Assembly (NCBI GenBank): GCA_030762935.1
Contig: CM060880.1
Location: 13,736,501 to 13,800,500 of the forward strand
Length of the DNA stretch: 64,000 nt
Reading direction: 5' to 3'
Source of the DNA: Hymenopus coronatus
Taxonomy: Eukaryota > Arthropoda > Insecta > Mantodea > Hymenopodidae
Under the pieces are notes generated by a model. The model did not search any database, was not told the origin of the DNA, and saw nothing but the letters and a program-made list of their open reading frames with translations. Position 1 is the stretch's first letter. Every line of letters starts with the position of its first letter. A program made the translations under genes and the position numbers. Of the stretch, positions 10,457 through 21,487 are shown piece after piece.

Positions 10457-11109
10457 ATTTCTACAAACTATTCTTCTAAACTCGTATTCTAGTGTCTGCT
10501 TGATATTAGTTGAAGTAAGGTTTCCGCATTTCATAGGTAGAAGAGGTTACAGTAGGTTGACGCGATAGTCAAATGTTCAAATAGTGGACCGCTAACTGCT
10601 GGATGCGTGACATCACGAGAAAGAAACGAATGGCGACTTAGTATTTCAAACAAAGTAAAAATATTGGAAACTTTAAATCAAAAGCAACCCTCGGAAATTG
10701 TTAATACCTCAGAAACTAATTGACACTAAGGGCTGAAATTTATACCACACAGTTGCACCTAAATAGACTTTATTTTAACGATTTTTTTATGTATATGGAT
10801 TAGTTATTTTTTTAAATTTAAAAATCATGTCTTTCCTTCTAATAAACAAAATTATTCAATTTTTCATCAATCAATAATAATTGTATTGCTGAATAATCCT
10901 TGAAAAATTTAGCACGTTATCTTAAACAGTTGCTGAAATAATGGGTCAAACTTTAACATTGGCAAGATAGGGCATTTCGAGTTCCCTCAAATGACACTGA
11001 AGGAAGAAACCATGTCTTGTGGAGGCGAAAATTGCGAAATTATACCAGGAACTTTTTCTTTCGAGGTATGGGATTCTTTTGCGTGCGAATAAGCATTACA
11101 GGACACCAA
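10457..11109. other. Unassigned AT-rich 0.65 kb
   Basis: Very AT-rich at 10780-10900. No gene, tRNA box or transposon end recognised. Confidence 0.3.
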
Positions 11110-11216
11110 CCATGATGAGGATTTTTGCACAAGAAAAAACCCATCGCCCTCCGCCGGGTTTGAACCCACAACCTTGGGTATTAGCGACTAGCATGATAAC
11201 CACTACACCACAGAAG
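11110..11216 (-). mobile_element. SINE family A, head fragment
   Basis: Reading the minus strand, TGTGGTGTAGTGGTTATCAT and the B-box GGTTGTGGGTTCAAACCC are followed by GGCGATGGGTTTTTTC. It ends before the family's middle block. Confidence 0.7.
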
Positions 11217-11239
11217 CGTAGGAGATAAGTGGGAAGATT

Positions 11240-11455
11240 TTCAGTGTTTTTATAGTGTTTAACGCCCGCTTTTATTGCTTTGGCACCATAGGCGATGACA
11301 CTGATGAAGATGGAGCTCGGGTGGAATGTGATGGCAGGGGAAGCCGGAGGACCCGGAGAAATCCCGCTCCTGCGCGGCTTTGTCCACCACAAATCTCACA
11401 TTCGAGCCCGGGCCGTGCAGGTGAGAGTCGAGTGGTTTCACGGCGCGGCCGATTT
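11240..11455 (-). mobile_element. tRNA-derived SINE, family C short form
   Basis: The tail complement AGTGTTTAACGCCCGC at 11254 and head complement CACGGCGCGGCC near 11450 bracket the CCGGGTTCTCC/CCCCTGCC-type body. It lies 24 bp from the preceding SINE in the same orientation. Overlapping frames on both strands are by-products. Confidence 0.8.
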
Positions 11456-11851
11456 TCAGTGTCAATTTGACGAATGTGAGATGATTCAATTAAACGAATT
11501 GAATATCAGCAATTGCTTTACTTCATTTGAATGCAAATACATATTTGGAAACCGTGTGTTATAAGTAAGAAGCCAGACAGTGCGGTGTCATTGTTGCGTT
11601 CCAAAGGAAAGAACAGTGGTTATTTTGTGCCGCTCCGACACTAGATATTGCTTCCTTTGTAGTCCGGATAAACATTTTGCCTGCAGACTTGACATATCAG
11701 ACCACGGTCTTTTGTTCCACGAGAGGCAGCTAATTTGTGTGTACAAAACAAGGAAGTCATCGGACATCAAAAGGCCTAGCTAGTTTCTGTTAATGAAATA
11801 ATAACACTGTACGCCAACGGCACATGCGATTATCGCAAAACGAGGTAGTTT
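11456..11851. other. Unassigned 0.4 kb
   Basis: A 67-codon frame at 11580-11783 (+) contains C-x-C-C and C-F-L-C-S-P-D-K-H-F-A-C. That is cysteine-rich, B-box-zinc-finger-like in spacing, but too short and isolated to call a gene. Confidence 0.3.
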
Positions 11852-11991
11852 TACTTTCTCTAGCCCGCATGTAAAATGTACATAGTGGACAGAGAAGGTA
11901 TTGTATTGCACCCAAAAATTCAATGCCGGGATTTCATCGGAAATATATATTTTGGGTTCCCTGAGTCCGAAAAAAACACTATTAAAAAATG

Positions 11992-12031
<40 letters not shown>

Positions 12032-12695
12032 TGTGGACAGCATAGCTCAAAAACCAAAAGTCCGTTAAATACCAAACTTGGTTTTTAAGTTCAGTATCTT
12101 CTAAGGATGCGACACGAAGATTTTCAAGAAATTTCCCCCACTCGCAACTACCCTTTACATGGGACATTTTCGAAATTTTGATTAAAATACCGTTTGTTTA
12201 AGATATTTTAATGATGAACGAAATGAATATCTCGGTTTCTCTGGAAGTAGCCTCTGAAGACCTGTTTATTTTGGATGGCATTTGTAAAACTGGTATACTG
12301 TAAGAGAAATACAAAAACTTAAATACAAAATACAGATCTCGTTAAAACACACAATTTATGTTATATACAATTTTTCGTAGAGTTGGTCGTTTTTGAGATA
12401 TTCCTTGTTATTGGTTTCAGCTTTAAAATACTTATACTTTTCTCATACGGGAATTTGTCAACTTCTGTCCATACAAACAAAGGAACTTCAGTCACATAGC
12501 AACCAGCTTTTGACTATCACTTTAACCTATGCTACTCCCTTATTTTCCTTCTACTTAGAAGGAAGCAGGTAATAAGACCCTCTCTGCTGATTTTTTTCTG
12601 CATTAGCTTTAAGTATATAGAAGAATAAACTTTTTAACAATAATCTATTGTACAGATGTAGAGAAAGTCATGTGAATGGAACGCATCAGATTTTT
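11852..12695 (+). mobile_element. TRE copy, full length
   Basis: Starts TTACTTTCTCTAGCCCGC and ends GAACGCATCAGATTTTTTTT. It contains a long (GT) tract at 11993-12030 and the TGCGACACGAAGATTTTC block at 12109. Both termini are intact. Confidence 0.9.
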
Positions 12696-13009
12696 TTTTC
12701 TTTCTATAATCATCCTAATTTGTTTGTTTTGTGTGTGTGTCAAAACTTCATGTGTAATGAGGTTCGTACATCGTATTCCGTGTAAGAAAGTTTTGCTTTA
12801 TTTCAATTGTACTACGTTGGCATAATGAAGATCATAGGCAGGACATGCTCAGTAATGGTATATAGAATGATTGTGCTTAAAGCAGGCGCCAGAGAAAGTA
12901 AAATATAGGGCTGAAAGTTGAATGTTTATTGATTCCGGACCGTCTAGACAACTGAAAGATAGTTGGCATGTGCTTGACACAAGCACGAATGTAATTCCTT
13001 TGGTGAAAA

Positions 13010-13040
<31 letters not shown>

Positions 13041-13301
13041 CGCTTTTTACCTGCAGCTAAGTTCTCTGCGGGGTTTTAAAACCTCTTGAAATTGCGCAGA
13101 ACCCCGGACGGGACGGGATAAAATTACTAATGTTTCCTGAAGGGAGCTTAACGGTACGATGGTCAATTTGAAAACCACCAGATGCAGTCGCTAATTCCTA
13201 GTGAAGGGTTGCAGACATGGAAGCAGAAAACTCTTCGGGTATATCAGACATGCGACTGATTTGATTCTACACACAGACGTATCCTATAAGTTTTACTTCT
13301 C
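12696..13301. other. Unassigned 0.6 kb with a poly-T run
   Basis: Contains about 28 T at 13013-13040 followed by CGCTTTTTACCTGCAGC. This could be the tail of an unrecognised minus-strand SINE. The palindrome GGTTTTAAAACC lies at 13072-13083. Confidence 0.35.
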
Positions 13302-13538
13302 TACACGTACTATGTACAGTGTATAGAGACGGTATTGTATTCCACCTAAAAATTTGATACCGAGATTTCACCGGAAATATATGTTTTAGGGCCCCCTGTA
13401 TCAAAAAAGAAAAAGAATTTTAAGAAAAAGGTCCGTGTGTCTGTGAACACGATAATTCAATAACGAAAAGTTGGTAAAATACCAAACTTTATATTTAAGT
13501 TTAGTTTCTTCCAGGGGTGCGACACAAAGATTTTGAAA
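13302..13538 (+). mobile_element. TRE 5' fragment, left arm of an inverted pair
   Basis: Runs from a worn ACTTCTCTACACGTACTATG end to GGGTGCGACACAAAGATTTT, then meets the next fragment in opposite orientation through an A-run. Confidence 0.8.
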
Positions 13539-13544
13539 AAAAAA

Positions 13545-13787
13545 AATAAACTTGAAAATCTTTGTGTCTCATCCTTGGAAGATACTGAACTTAAATACCA
13601 AGTTTCGTCTTTTACCGGCTTATTGTTTTTGAGTTATCGTGTTCACAGACACACGGACCTTTTTCTAATTTTTTTTATACAGGGATCCCTAAGACATATA
13701 TTTCCGGTGAAATCTCAATATCGAAATGTTGGGTGTAGTGTAATACCTCCTCTATACACTGTACATAGTACGTGTAGAGAAAGTAGT
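13545..13787 (-). mobile_element. TRE 5' fragment, right arm of an inverted pair
   Basis: Complement of the same element portion as 13302-13538: CTTGAAAATCTTTGTGTC at the centre out to ACGTGTAGAGAAAGTA at the right edge. The pair forms a near-continuous palindrome with arms of about 240 bp. Confidence 0.8.
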
Positions 13788-13887
13788 AAGACAGCACACG
13801 ATTTTATAGATGTTTATCGTAACATAATAACATGCCCTGACTGATTTTTGTCGTCCGTCTCAAATGCTTGAAGACAATGGAGTGTGA

Positions 13888-14162
13888 ATGGCATGTTATT
13901 TATGGACGCTCTTTAACTGCTATGATTCTCAGCGTCCCATTCTAAATTGGGTGTGAAAGATCGCTTAATTTTGCTCAGAGGCCTCTCTGTCAGGCTTGAG
14001 GTTATTTTGCGTGCCGTAAAAATACGACACGGGACCAACGGCTTTACTTCCCTTCCGAAGGAAGCCATGTAAGGATTTTTACACCCTAAAAAATCCATCG
14101 TCCTCCGCCGGGTTTGAACCCATGAAGTTAGCATGGTAACCATTACACCACGGAGGGCGACG
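13888..14162 (-). mobile_element. SINE family A, near full length
   Basis: Starts with the tail complement TTATTTATGGACGCTCTTTA, includes TTAATTTTGCTCAGAGGCC, and ends with the head complement ACCATTACACCACGGAGG. Confidence 0.85.
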
Positions 14163-15519
14163 AAGAGGGCAAATCAGTTAACAGTTGTTCAGATTGACGG
14201 ACACTAAGAAGGTAATAGATATTTTCAGTCAAGCATCTTCCTGAGAATAGCCTTGAAATTGCTGACTCTGTGTAGAGGAAGAAAACTGCAGTCTGTGTGC
14301 CGAACCACTTTTCTCTGAGTGTCGATATATTGCTGCGACGGGATTTTGATTCCCGAGAGGGACGTTTCACTTTTCCCAGTTTTCATTCCCACACCGGTCA
14401 CGACTGTCTTTCATTGTCCCTGCCGCTTATCTCTAGTACCTAAAGAATTGCTGCATTCAGCCCAAAATTCGACATCACATCTCATGAAAAAACACATTTA
14501 AGGCCTCTAAACAATAAATTCCACATTTCTTACTTAAGTTAGACATCATTCGAGCAAATAGAGGCTCAGGGGATAATCAAATCTTTCAGGGTACAAGGTA
14601 GTGTGGTTGTAAGGCTTTAATAATTTCTCAAAATTAACTCCTCACATATCAGGAAGTACTTAATGAATTTTCATGAACATTTTGTGGCATATACAATAAC
14701 GGTCTGTATTTCTCCTGGTGAAAAGTTTATGCTAATATCTGCAAAACTTTATTTTTAAAACAATTATAATGGTGTAAAAAAAGAAGAAAATTTACATGAA
14801 AAAACATAGGTGGTTTCATGTACCTCTTATTCAGAAACCTTTCAAAGCAGAATATTCAAAATGTTTACACATGTTCTCATTATACTTATCTACTCTGTCT
14901 GCCAGAATCAGAAGTATATGGCTCAAGCTAACTATTTAAAAAATACTACACTTGTGGAAAAAAATAAGATTAAAATATCTCAATTTTCACATGGTTAAAC
15001 ATTTCTAATTTCCATAATTTGTAAGCTAGGTTTATGAATCAGACAGTCAGAAGTCATTAATGTGTGTTAGATAAGTGTAGAAAATGTCAACGTTCTAGCA
15101 TCAATGGTTCCTGAGTAAAAGGTATATTTGTATCAGAAAATGTAATATCGAGAAAATTGAACTTAAACATTTGCAATGCTAATCTGACTTACTTCAATAC
15201 ATTCCAGGGTCATGATCATGCGAATCTTTATTGGACCTGTCTGCTTCTCAGCATTCCTCCTATTTGTCCTGGTTTGCTTTATGTACTGTTGGGCAGCTCG
15301 TTCAGCATGAAAATTTCCCTCAAGTTTCCATCATCTTAGAAAGCAGAAGAAGATTGAAGATGCAAAAAAGGGGTTGTGGCGCTCTGTCCGGGAGCATTTA
15401 CAAGATTGTGCGCCATGTTTAAAAGGACATTTAAATGCTAAAAATGCGCGCATCATATAGAACTATATATTTTTTGAGTCAGAAAACTTCAGAGAATTTA
15501 GCAATGCCAGGATGCAGAT
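14163..15519. other. Unassigned 1.36 kb
   Basis: No TRE, SINE box or transposase block recognised. Mostly AT-rich from 14640. Small frames at 14143-14370 (-), 14319-14501 (+) and 15231-15422 (+) lack motifs. This is one of the longest stretches free of young repeats. Confidence 0.35.
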
Positions 15520-15588
15520 AATGAAATAATCTTTTGTAACAATAGCTTTTAGAGAATGTCATATGAATGCAGCACAACAGATTTTATG
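15520..15588 (+). mobile_element. TRE 3'-end fragment
   Basis: TAATCTTTTGTAACAATAGC, TTTAGAGAATGTCATATG and CAGCACAACAGATTTTAT match the element's last 70 bp. Confidence 0.55.
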
Positions 15589-16094
15589 CTGTTTCGAAAG
15601 AACCTGAACGGATATAACGGTATTATAGCTTATATTTGAACTAGTCCACCAGCGTCTAAATATTTTTAAATCTGTTTTTATGTAACCCTAAAAATTACAT
15701 TATTCAGAGATTAGGCAGCGCACGAAGACTAGTGTGTGATGCCCACATATTCTCACCTCAGAAGGTGTTCTTGGCAAACGCGTATCATGAAAGCAAATGG
15801 GTTTCTCCTTCTTCGTTAACAGAAAATCGGTTCTACCTTTCAGGTGGAAAGGGACAAAGCGCATTTACCTCACTCGAAAGACTACTTATGCTTCGGGCAG
15901 TTTCGAGGTTGTTCTTGAATGCGAAACATTTATTTTAGTCTAATCACGAGTTTCTTGTACATATTATCCTAATCATTTGGAAATTATCATATAGTAAATC
16001 CTCAACAGCTTTCTGTAAATATCAATAAGAACATGATGTTAAATGTACAAATGTTTGATTTAGTATTGCAAGTTAATGATAGCAAAATAAACTT
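15589..16094. other. Unassigned 0.5 kb
   Basis: A 68-codon frame at 15732-15938 (+) shows no family resemblance. No repeat recognised. Confidence 0.3.
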
Positions 16095-16340
16095 TTTTTT
16101 TTGTCGCTTAACGTCCTTTAACCTGGTTGGTCATATCGGATGACGAATGAAATAAGTGAAATGATGCCCAAATGATCTCGGAGTCCGTGGAGCTTAAAGT
16201 TACTCGACATTCGTCTTCTCACGAGATAAAGGAAAACCCCGAAAAAACCTTATCCGGTTAAGTTACCCCAAGCGAGATTCGAACTCACGACCTGTTGAAT
16301 GTGAGACAGACACGCTACCCCCACACTACCCAGGCGGGCT
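16095..16340 (-). mobile_element. tRNA-derived SINE, family B
   Basis: Minus-strand order: GCCCGCCTGGGTAGTGTGGG head, B-box GTGAGTTCGAATC, GATAAGGTTTTTTCGGGG, TTCCTTTATCTCGTGAGAAG, ATCATTTGGGCATC and the tail GGTTAAAGGACGTTAAGC, then poly-A (T-run at 16093-16102). Confidence 0.85.
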
Positions 16341-16420
16341 AATAAACTCTTGTCTCACTGCAAAAGAGATTTATTTTTGGTTAATACAATGTAAAATCTT
16401 TGACAGTATTCTGATAGTAT

Positions 16421-17290
16421 TTTTACTTTCTTCACACTTACTGTGTACATATTGTATAGAGAAAGTATTTATTGGATTGCACCCAACAATTCAATACTGA
16501 GATTTCACCGGAAATGCATTGAGACCCCCTGACTCCAATATTTTTTTTTTTTTTTTAGAAATATGTCCGTGTGTGTGTGGGCAGTATAGTTCAGAAACGA
16601 AAAAGCCGTCTTGGTATTTAAGTTTATTTTCCAAGGATTTTCAAGAAAATCCCCCATCCCCAACTACGCTTTACATGGAACATTTTTTGTAAATTTTGAT
16701 TTTCCAAAAAAAATGGCTCAACGATTTTGACTGAAAGATCGTGTGTTTAACGTATTTTTATGACAAACGAAATATATATCTTGAATTTTCTGGGAATAGT
16801 CTCTGAAGACCTCTTTATTCTGGATGATTTGTATTGAATCTTCCAAACTGGTAAGCCGTAACAGATAGACAAAAACTTACTACACAAAAGATGCAGAAGT
16901 CGATAAAACCCACAATGTCATATACATAATTTTTTTCGTGGATTGATTGATGAGGGATGAATTGGATTGGTTGATGGATGATTGAAGAGTTGGCCGTTTT
17001 CGCGATATTTCTTGTTATTGATGTCAGTTTTAAAACACTTGTCAACTCCTGGCCACGCAAAGAGAACGAACTTCAAACACATAGTAACCACATTTTAAAA
17101 CATTTGACTGTCGGTTCAGCCTGTTGTATTCCCTTATTTCCCTTGCACTTATAAGGAAATAAGTAATAAGACCGTTAATGTTTATCTAATGTTTATCTCG
17201 ATTAGCATAAAATAGATAGAATAACCTTACTAACAATAATTTGTTACAGAAATGTAGAGAACGCCATGTGAACGGAACACATCAGATTTT
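16421..17290 (+). mobile_element. TRE copy, full length
   Basis: Starts TTTACTTTCTTCACACTTAC and ends GGAACACATCAGATTTTTG. It carries a private run of GATT/GATG repeats at 16938-16985 inserted before the GTTGGCCGTTTTCG block. Confidence 0.88.
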
Positions 17291-17694
17291 TGTATTTGTT
17301 ATCTTTATCAGTGCCTTGCCCCCATCCGCAATAACACCGGCGCATGTATCCCAATCATTTTCTTCGTTCATTGTCTGCTATGATGAAATTGTATGTTGGA
17401 AGAATAAACAAATAACTATGAGGTTCGTGTTCTTCAGCATGGTTTCGCAAGATAATGTTAACTAATGTCGGTATGCTTACGAATATTGTGCTAAAGCACG
17501 CGACTGGGTACCTCTCAAGTTGCCTTAACTGTATCCGATAGCGTGTGCCAGACACACGGCTTTGTTTCTGGGTAACTGCCTAATCCACGTTGACCATATG
17601 GCGTTAGGTTGATGTATGTTTATTGGCGTTGAGAACAATATCTTCGTATTGCTTAGCATCTGAGCAAGGGTTCGGTGTGGTTTTGAAATTAATT
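17291..17694. other. Unassigned 0.4 kb
   Basis: No recognised repeat. The 74-codon frame at 17241-17465 (+) starts inside the TRE end and lacks motifs. Confidence 0.3.
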
Positions 17695-18295
17695 TATTTA
17701 TTTATTTATGAGTCTGACTAATAAATGAGTTTGCTTAGTGACACAGAATAAAATATATATAGCAATTTTTACACAAAAAGTTAAAAATGAGTATTTTCTC
17801 ATACGTTATAATAGTTATATAAAATTAAGCTATGAGAACAAATTGTATCTAACAAAGATTATAAAAGATGAGCAACCACAACAAAAGTTATAACAATAAA
17901 AGAGAAAAAACTACAAAAATAAAGCGATTTATAAACCATAATACATTTTACGTTCTGTTTAAACCATACAAATGATTTCGAAAAATGGCTACGAAATGTT
18001 TTATGATGTTTTCTGTGATTGTCTGTTCCACGCTTCTGTTGATTTTATAATTTGCCCTCCATTTCACAAACATATTTTTATTTGTTCCTCGAGATGCAAA
18101 AATAGTTATATATACTATAGTTATTTTTCTAAGATTGTATTTTTCTTTAAAATGTGGTATGGTGGGCTCATATATGTTCTGTTTTTCCAAATAAACTTCT
18201 TGAAGTTGGTCTTTATTCAGTTGAAAGCGTATGCTTGGGCCTATTATCTCTGCTTCTGATTTTCTTCTATTTATCGCGTCGATTGCTGCCACCAT
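17695..18295 (-). mobile_element. Probable non-LTR retrotransposon 3' end
   Basis: The minus-strand frame 18295-17948 (115 codons) ends in a stop followed by an AT-rich 3' region terminating in four ATTT units (17692-17710), the layout of a 5'-truncated LINE with a tandem-repeat tail. The protein reads ...KITIVYITIFASRGTNK..., later IIKHFVAIFRNHLYGLN. This resembles the C-terminal part of arthropod RLE-type LINEs, where a V-I-G-A-R-G-T core is followed by an N-H-L-Y-G end. The clade assignment is from memory and tentative, and an unrelated gene fragment cannot be excluded. Confidence 0.45.
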
Positions 18296-19233
18296 CAGCT
18301 AGGCAGTGAACTTCCTCGTAAAATTCTAGTCCAGTTTTACGTAGTACGTTTGCCAAGATGGATGTTATGGTGTTGTGTCTCTTAATTCTAAGCAGTTCTC
18401 CCTGAGAACAGTTTCCAAGCACATGGGGAACTTTGTAATTTATAGAGAAAGTTGTGTGAATTCATCAAATCAGATATTTTGCTGTGTAACGTCAGCAACT
18501 GCGTTAGCCATAAATCAGGGAGTGGACTAAATAAAAGCGAGCCAGCCTCTTTATTGAGTTTTGATACGATTGCAGCGAATACTGCCAAAACCTGTAGATC
18601 TGGCGGGAAACCACAACAGCTTCAGCGTGTTGCCCAACTGTAAACCACGTTGGCGCCCACGCCGAGCCGTAAAATGTAAAACATGGTTGCACCACCGTCG
18701 ATGACCTCACGCGGAGGACGACGATAAACTTTATTTTTCCTTGCCACTCGTAAATCAACCCCCGTGACCTTATAATTAGCTCGTACCAGCAGCACTTCTG
18801 GCCGGCCTTGCAGTCAATAAAACGTCAAGATACGCTACTTCATTGGCCATCAACGCTCCCTCGTAAAAAGGAGAAATAAACACGTAGGTATATGCCAATA
18901 AAACAGTGTACTAATGAGAGCACCATAATAACAAACTCTCTCCCTTGTATTTCTCACTTTCACATAACTACCCCAACTTCCCGCTGCTGCTGCAGTAACT
19001 TCGTTGCCTAGAACATGGTGGCAAAAGGAAATTGTCGAATTGACCAAGGCGGGCAGGAGGCTCGCAGTGAGGACTTAACCGTTCAGCTCACAAGTGTGAA
19101 GCCAGTCGAACCAGTGTCGCCTCTGTGAAAACTGAAACATCTAAAGTTCTAAATGAACTTGTTTCAAGTTTCTACTGATCATTGTGTATGTAGATAGAAG
19201 GCAAAATAAACGTTAACTCTATGCCTTAAATAT
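18296..19233. other. Non-repetitive 0.94 kb island
   Basis: Apart from a weak TRE 3'-end match at 18430-18475, no repeat is recognised. The segment 18640-18860 is GC-richer and has AT-core motifs (TAATTAGCTC, CAATAAAACGTCA, AAACTTTATTTTTCC). It is a candidate cis-regulatory stretch. Short frames on both strands have no coding signature. Confidence 0.4.
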
Positions 19234-20074
19234 TTTTTACTTTCTCTACACGTACTATATACAGAGATGGTATTGCATTCCACCTAAAAATTCGATACCG
19301 AGATTTCACCGGAAATACACGTTTTGGATCCCCTGAATCCAAAAAAAGCATTTTTGGAAAAAGGTCCCTGTGTGTGTGTGCGTGTGTGTGTGGACAGCAT
19401 AGTTCAAAAACGAAAAGACCGTTGAATACCAAAATTGGTATTTACGTTTGGTATCTTCCAAGGGTACGACGCGATTTTCAAGAAAATCCTCCCACCCCAA
19501 CTACCCTTTACAAGGAACTTTTTTTTCGAAAATTTTAATTTTTTCAAAAATGGCTCGAACGATTTTGATTAAAATATCGTATATTAAAGATATTTACCTG
19601 ACAAATAAAATGTGTATCATGAATTTTATGGGAATAGCTTCTGAAGACTACTTTATTCTGGATGAATATTACGGAATTTTGCATAACTGCTAAACCGTAA
19701 GAGCTAAACAAAAGTTTACCACACAATGTAAAGCACGTTAAAACACACCGTTTACGTTATATGCAATTTTTACGTGGAGTTGATCGTTTTTTAGAAATTC
19801 CTTGTTTTCTGTTTCAGCTATGAAAATCATACTTTACTCATACAGGAATTTGCCAACTTTTGTCCATTCAAACAAAGGAACTTCAGTGACATAGCTACCA
19901 GCTTTTGACTGTCACTTTAACCAATGGCACTCCCTTATTTCGCTTCTACTTACAAGAAAGCAAGTAATAAGACTATTTCTGCTATTTTTTTCAAGATTAG
20001 CATGGAGTACATAGAAGCATAAGATTTTTAACTATAATTTTTTGCAGAGATGTAGAGAAAGTCATGTGAATGAA
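19234..20074 (+). mobile_element. TRE copy, full length
   Basis: Starts TTTACTTTCTCTACACGTAC and ends AAACACATCA, followed by AATATTATG. The left flank AAATATTTTT allows a short A/T-rich target duplication. (GT)n at 19370-19391. Confidence 0.9.
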
Positions 20075-20191
20075 ACACATCAATATTATGTTCCTTCTTC
20101 AAAGTTTAAGTGCTCATAAAATAAATCACACGATGCACGTTTTAAAAGTAATTAAAATAAAATGGAGTTTTATAATACATTTTATTTAAAC

Positions 20192-20752
20192 TTATATGCT
20201 CCATTCACTTGACTTTCTCTATGAGCTTTACGATAATCGAGATAAACATTAGCAGAAATTGTCTTAATTATTTCCTTCCTAGTAAGTAAAAGGAAAATAA
20301 GGAAATACATTAAGCTAAAATGATAGTCAAATCTTTTATAAGCTGATTGCCATCTGGATGCAATCCGTTTGTATGCAGGGCCAAGGGTTTACAATTATCC
20401 CTATTAGAATCTTTTAAGTATTTTCAATTTGAAACAAATAACAAGGAATATCTCAGAGATGATCAATTCCACGAATAAAACGTGTATGACATAAATTGTG
20501 TGTTTTAACGTGATCTTTATTTTTGTATTACATGTTTTTGTCTATCTCTCTCGCAAAACGCAGCAAAATCAACCAGAGTAAAAAGGTGTTTTGAGGCTAT
20601 TTCAAGAAAATTCAAGATGTACATTTTATTTGCCATGTAAATATCTTTAATATTCGGTATTATAGTCAAAATCGTTAGAGCCACTTTTGAGAATATCAAA
20701 ATTTTCGAATTTTTTTCCATGTAAAGAGTAGCTTGGGGGGGGGGGGATTTTT
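20192..20752 (-). mobile_element. TRE 3' portion, left arm of an inverted pair
   Basis: From ATGCTCCATTCACTTGACTTT (element 3' terminus) through TTCAAGATGTACATTTTATT to TTTCCATGTAAAGAGTAGC, then 12 G (20735-20746). The 5' third is missing. Confidence 0.8.
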
Positions 20753-20774
20753 CTCCTGACAGCGCAAAAGAATG

Positions 20775-20975
20775 GATTTCATCCACATGGCAGACTTTCA
20801 AAGATTTGACTAAGGTTTTAGCCTAGTGTAATCCATTATTTCCCTTCTTACAAGAAAGCATTTCTGCTAATGTTTATCTCGATTAGCATGAAGTAGATAG
20901 AAGAATAAACGTTTTAACGATAATTCGTTACAGAAATGTAGAAAAAGTCATGTGAATGGAACACATCAGATTGTT
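20775..20975 (+). mobile_element. TRE 3' fragment, right arm of an inverted pair
   Basis: Covers the GGATTTCATCCACATGGCAG block to GGAACACATCAGATTG. With 20192-20752 it forms a pair whose element 3' ends both point outward. Confidence 0.75.
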
Positions 20976-21211
20976 TTAATTAACTTTCAAATGTGCAATA
21001 TATGTTCTTTTAGTTAAATGAACTGTACTAAAGTTTCTTTTCTTGATATCAAGTATAGTTTTGGGTTTTAACAATAAATAATAGTAATTAGCTGCATTGT
21101 AATGCATTTTCTAAGAGAATCTCTCTAGTGTATTTACTTGTATAGAAATAACATTAATTATTGCCTAGTTGGATAAATATAAGACATACGGTATATCGGG
21201 TATCAAGTACT

Positions 21212-21451
21212 GCCGGTCCCCATGGCCGCGCTCGCCAAGGCGTCCCGCTTTGGTGCTTCGTAGCGCTGGGGATCGTGGGTTCGAGTCCCGCCTTGGGCAT
21301 GGGTGTTATATGTTTGTGTTTATGTGTGTGTTGTAACAGTAAGAAAACAGCAATACAGTAATAATACAGAAAAACAAGGTAAAAAAAGAGGTAAATAAAA
21401 AAAGTAGGGTATACAGTGCCGGAGTCCTAATCAGACTCCGGTACCGTATTT

Positions 21452-21485
<34 letters not shown>
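21212..21485 (+). mobile_element. tRNA-derived SINE, family D, with TSD
   Basis: Head GCCGGTCCCCATGGCCGCGC, B-box GGGTTCGAGTCCC at 21277, an A/G-rich body, a hairpin (CCGGAGTC/GACTCCGG, 21419-21441) and a poly-A tail. The 7-bp duplication AAGTACT flanks it (21205-21211 and 21484-21490). A second copy is at 61475-61732. Confidence 0.85.
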
Positions 21486-21486
<1 letters not shown>

Positions 21487-21487
21487 T

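Noticed and set aside
11580..11783. Zinc-finger (B-box-like) gene
   Set aside because: Cysteine spacing is suggestive but the frame is 67 codons, isolated, and overlaps a similar-length frame on the other strand.
20735..20746. G-quadruplex-forming site
   Set aside because: Single homopolymer G-run; may be an assembly or sequencing artefact, as with 35226-35238 and the C-run at 25924-25934.
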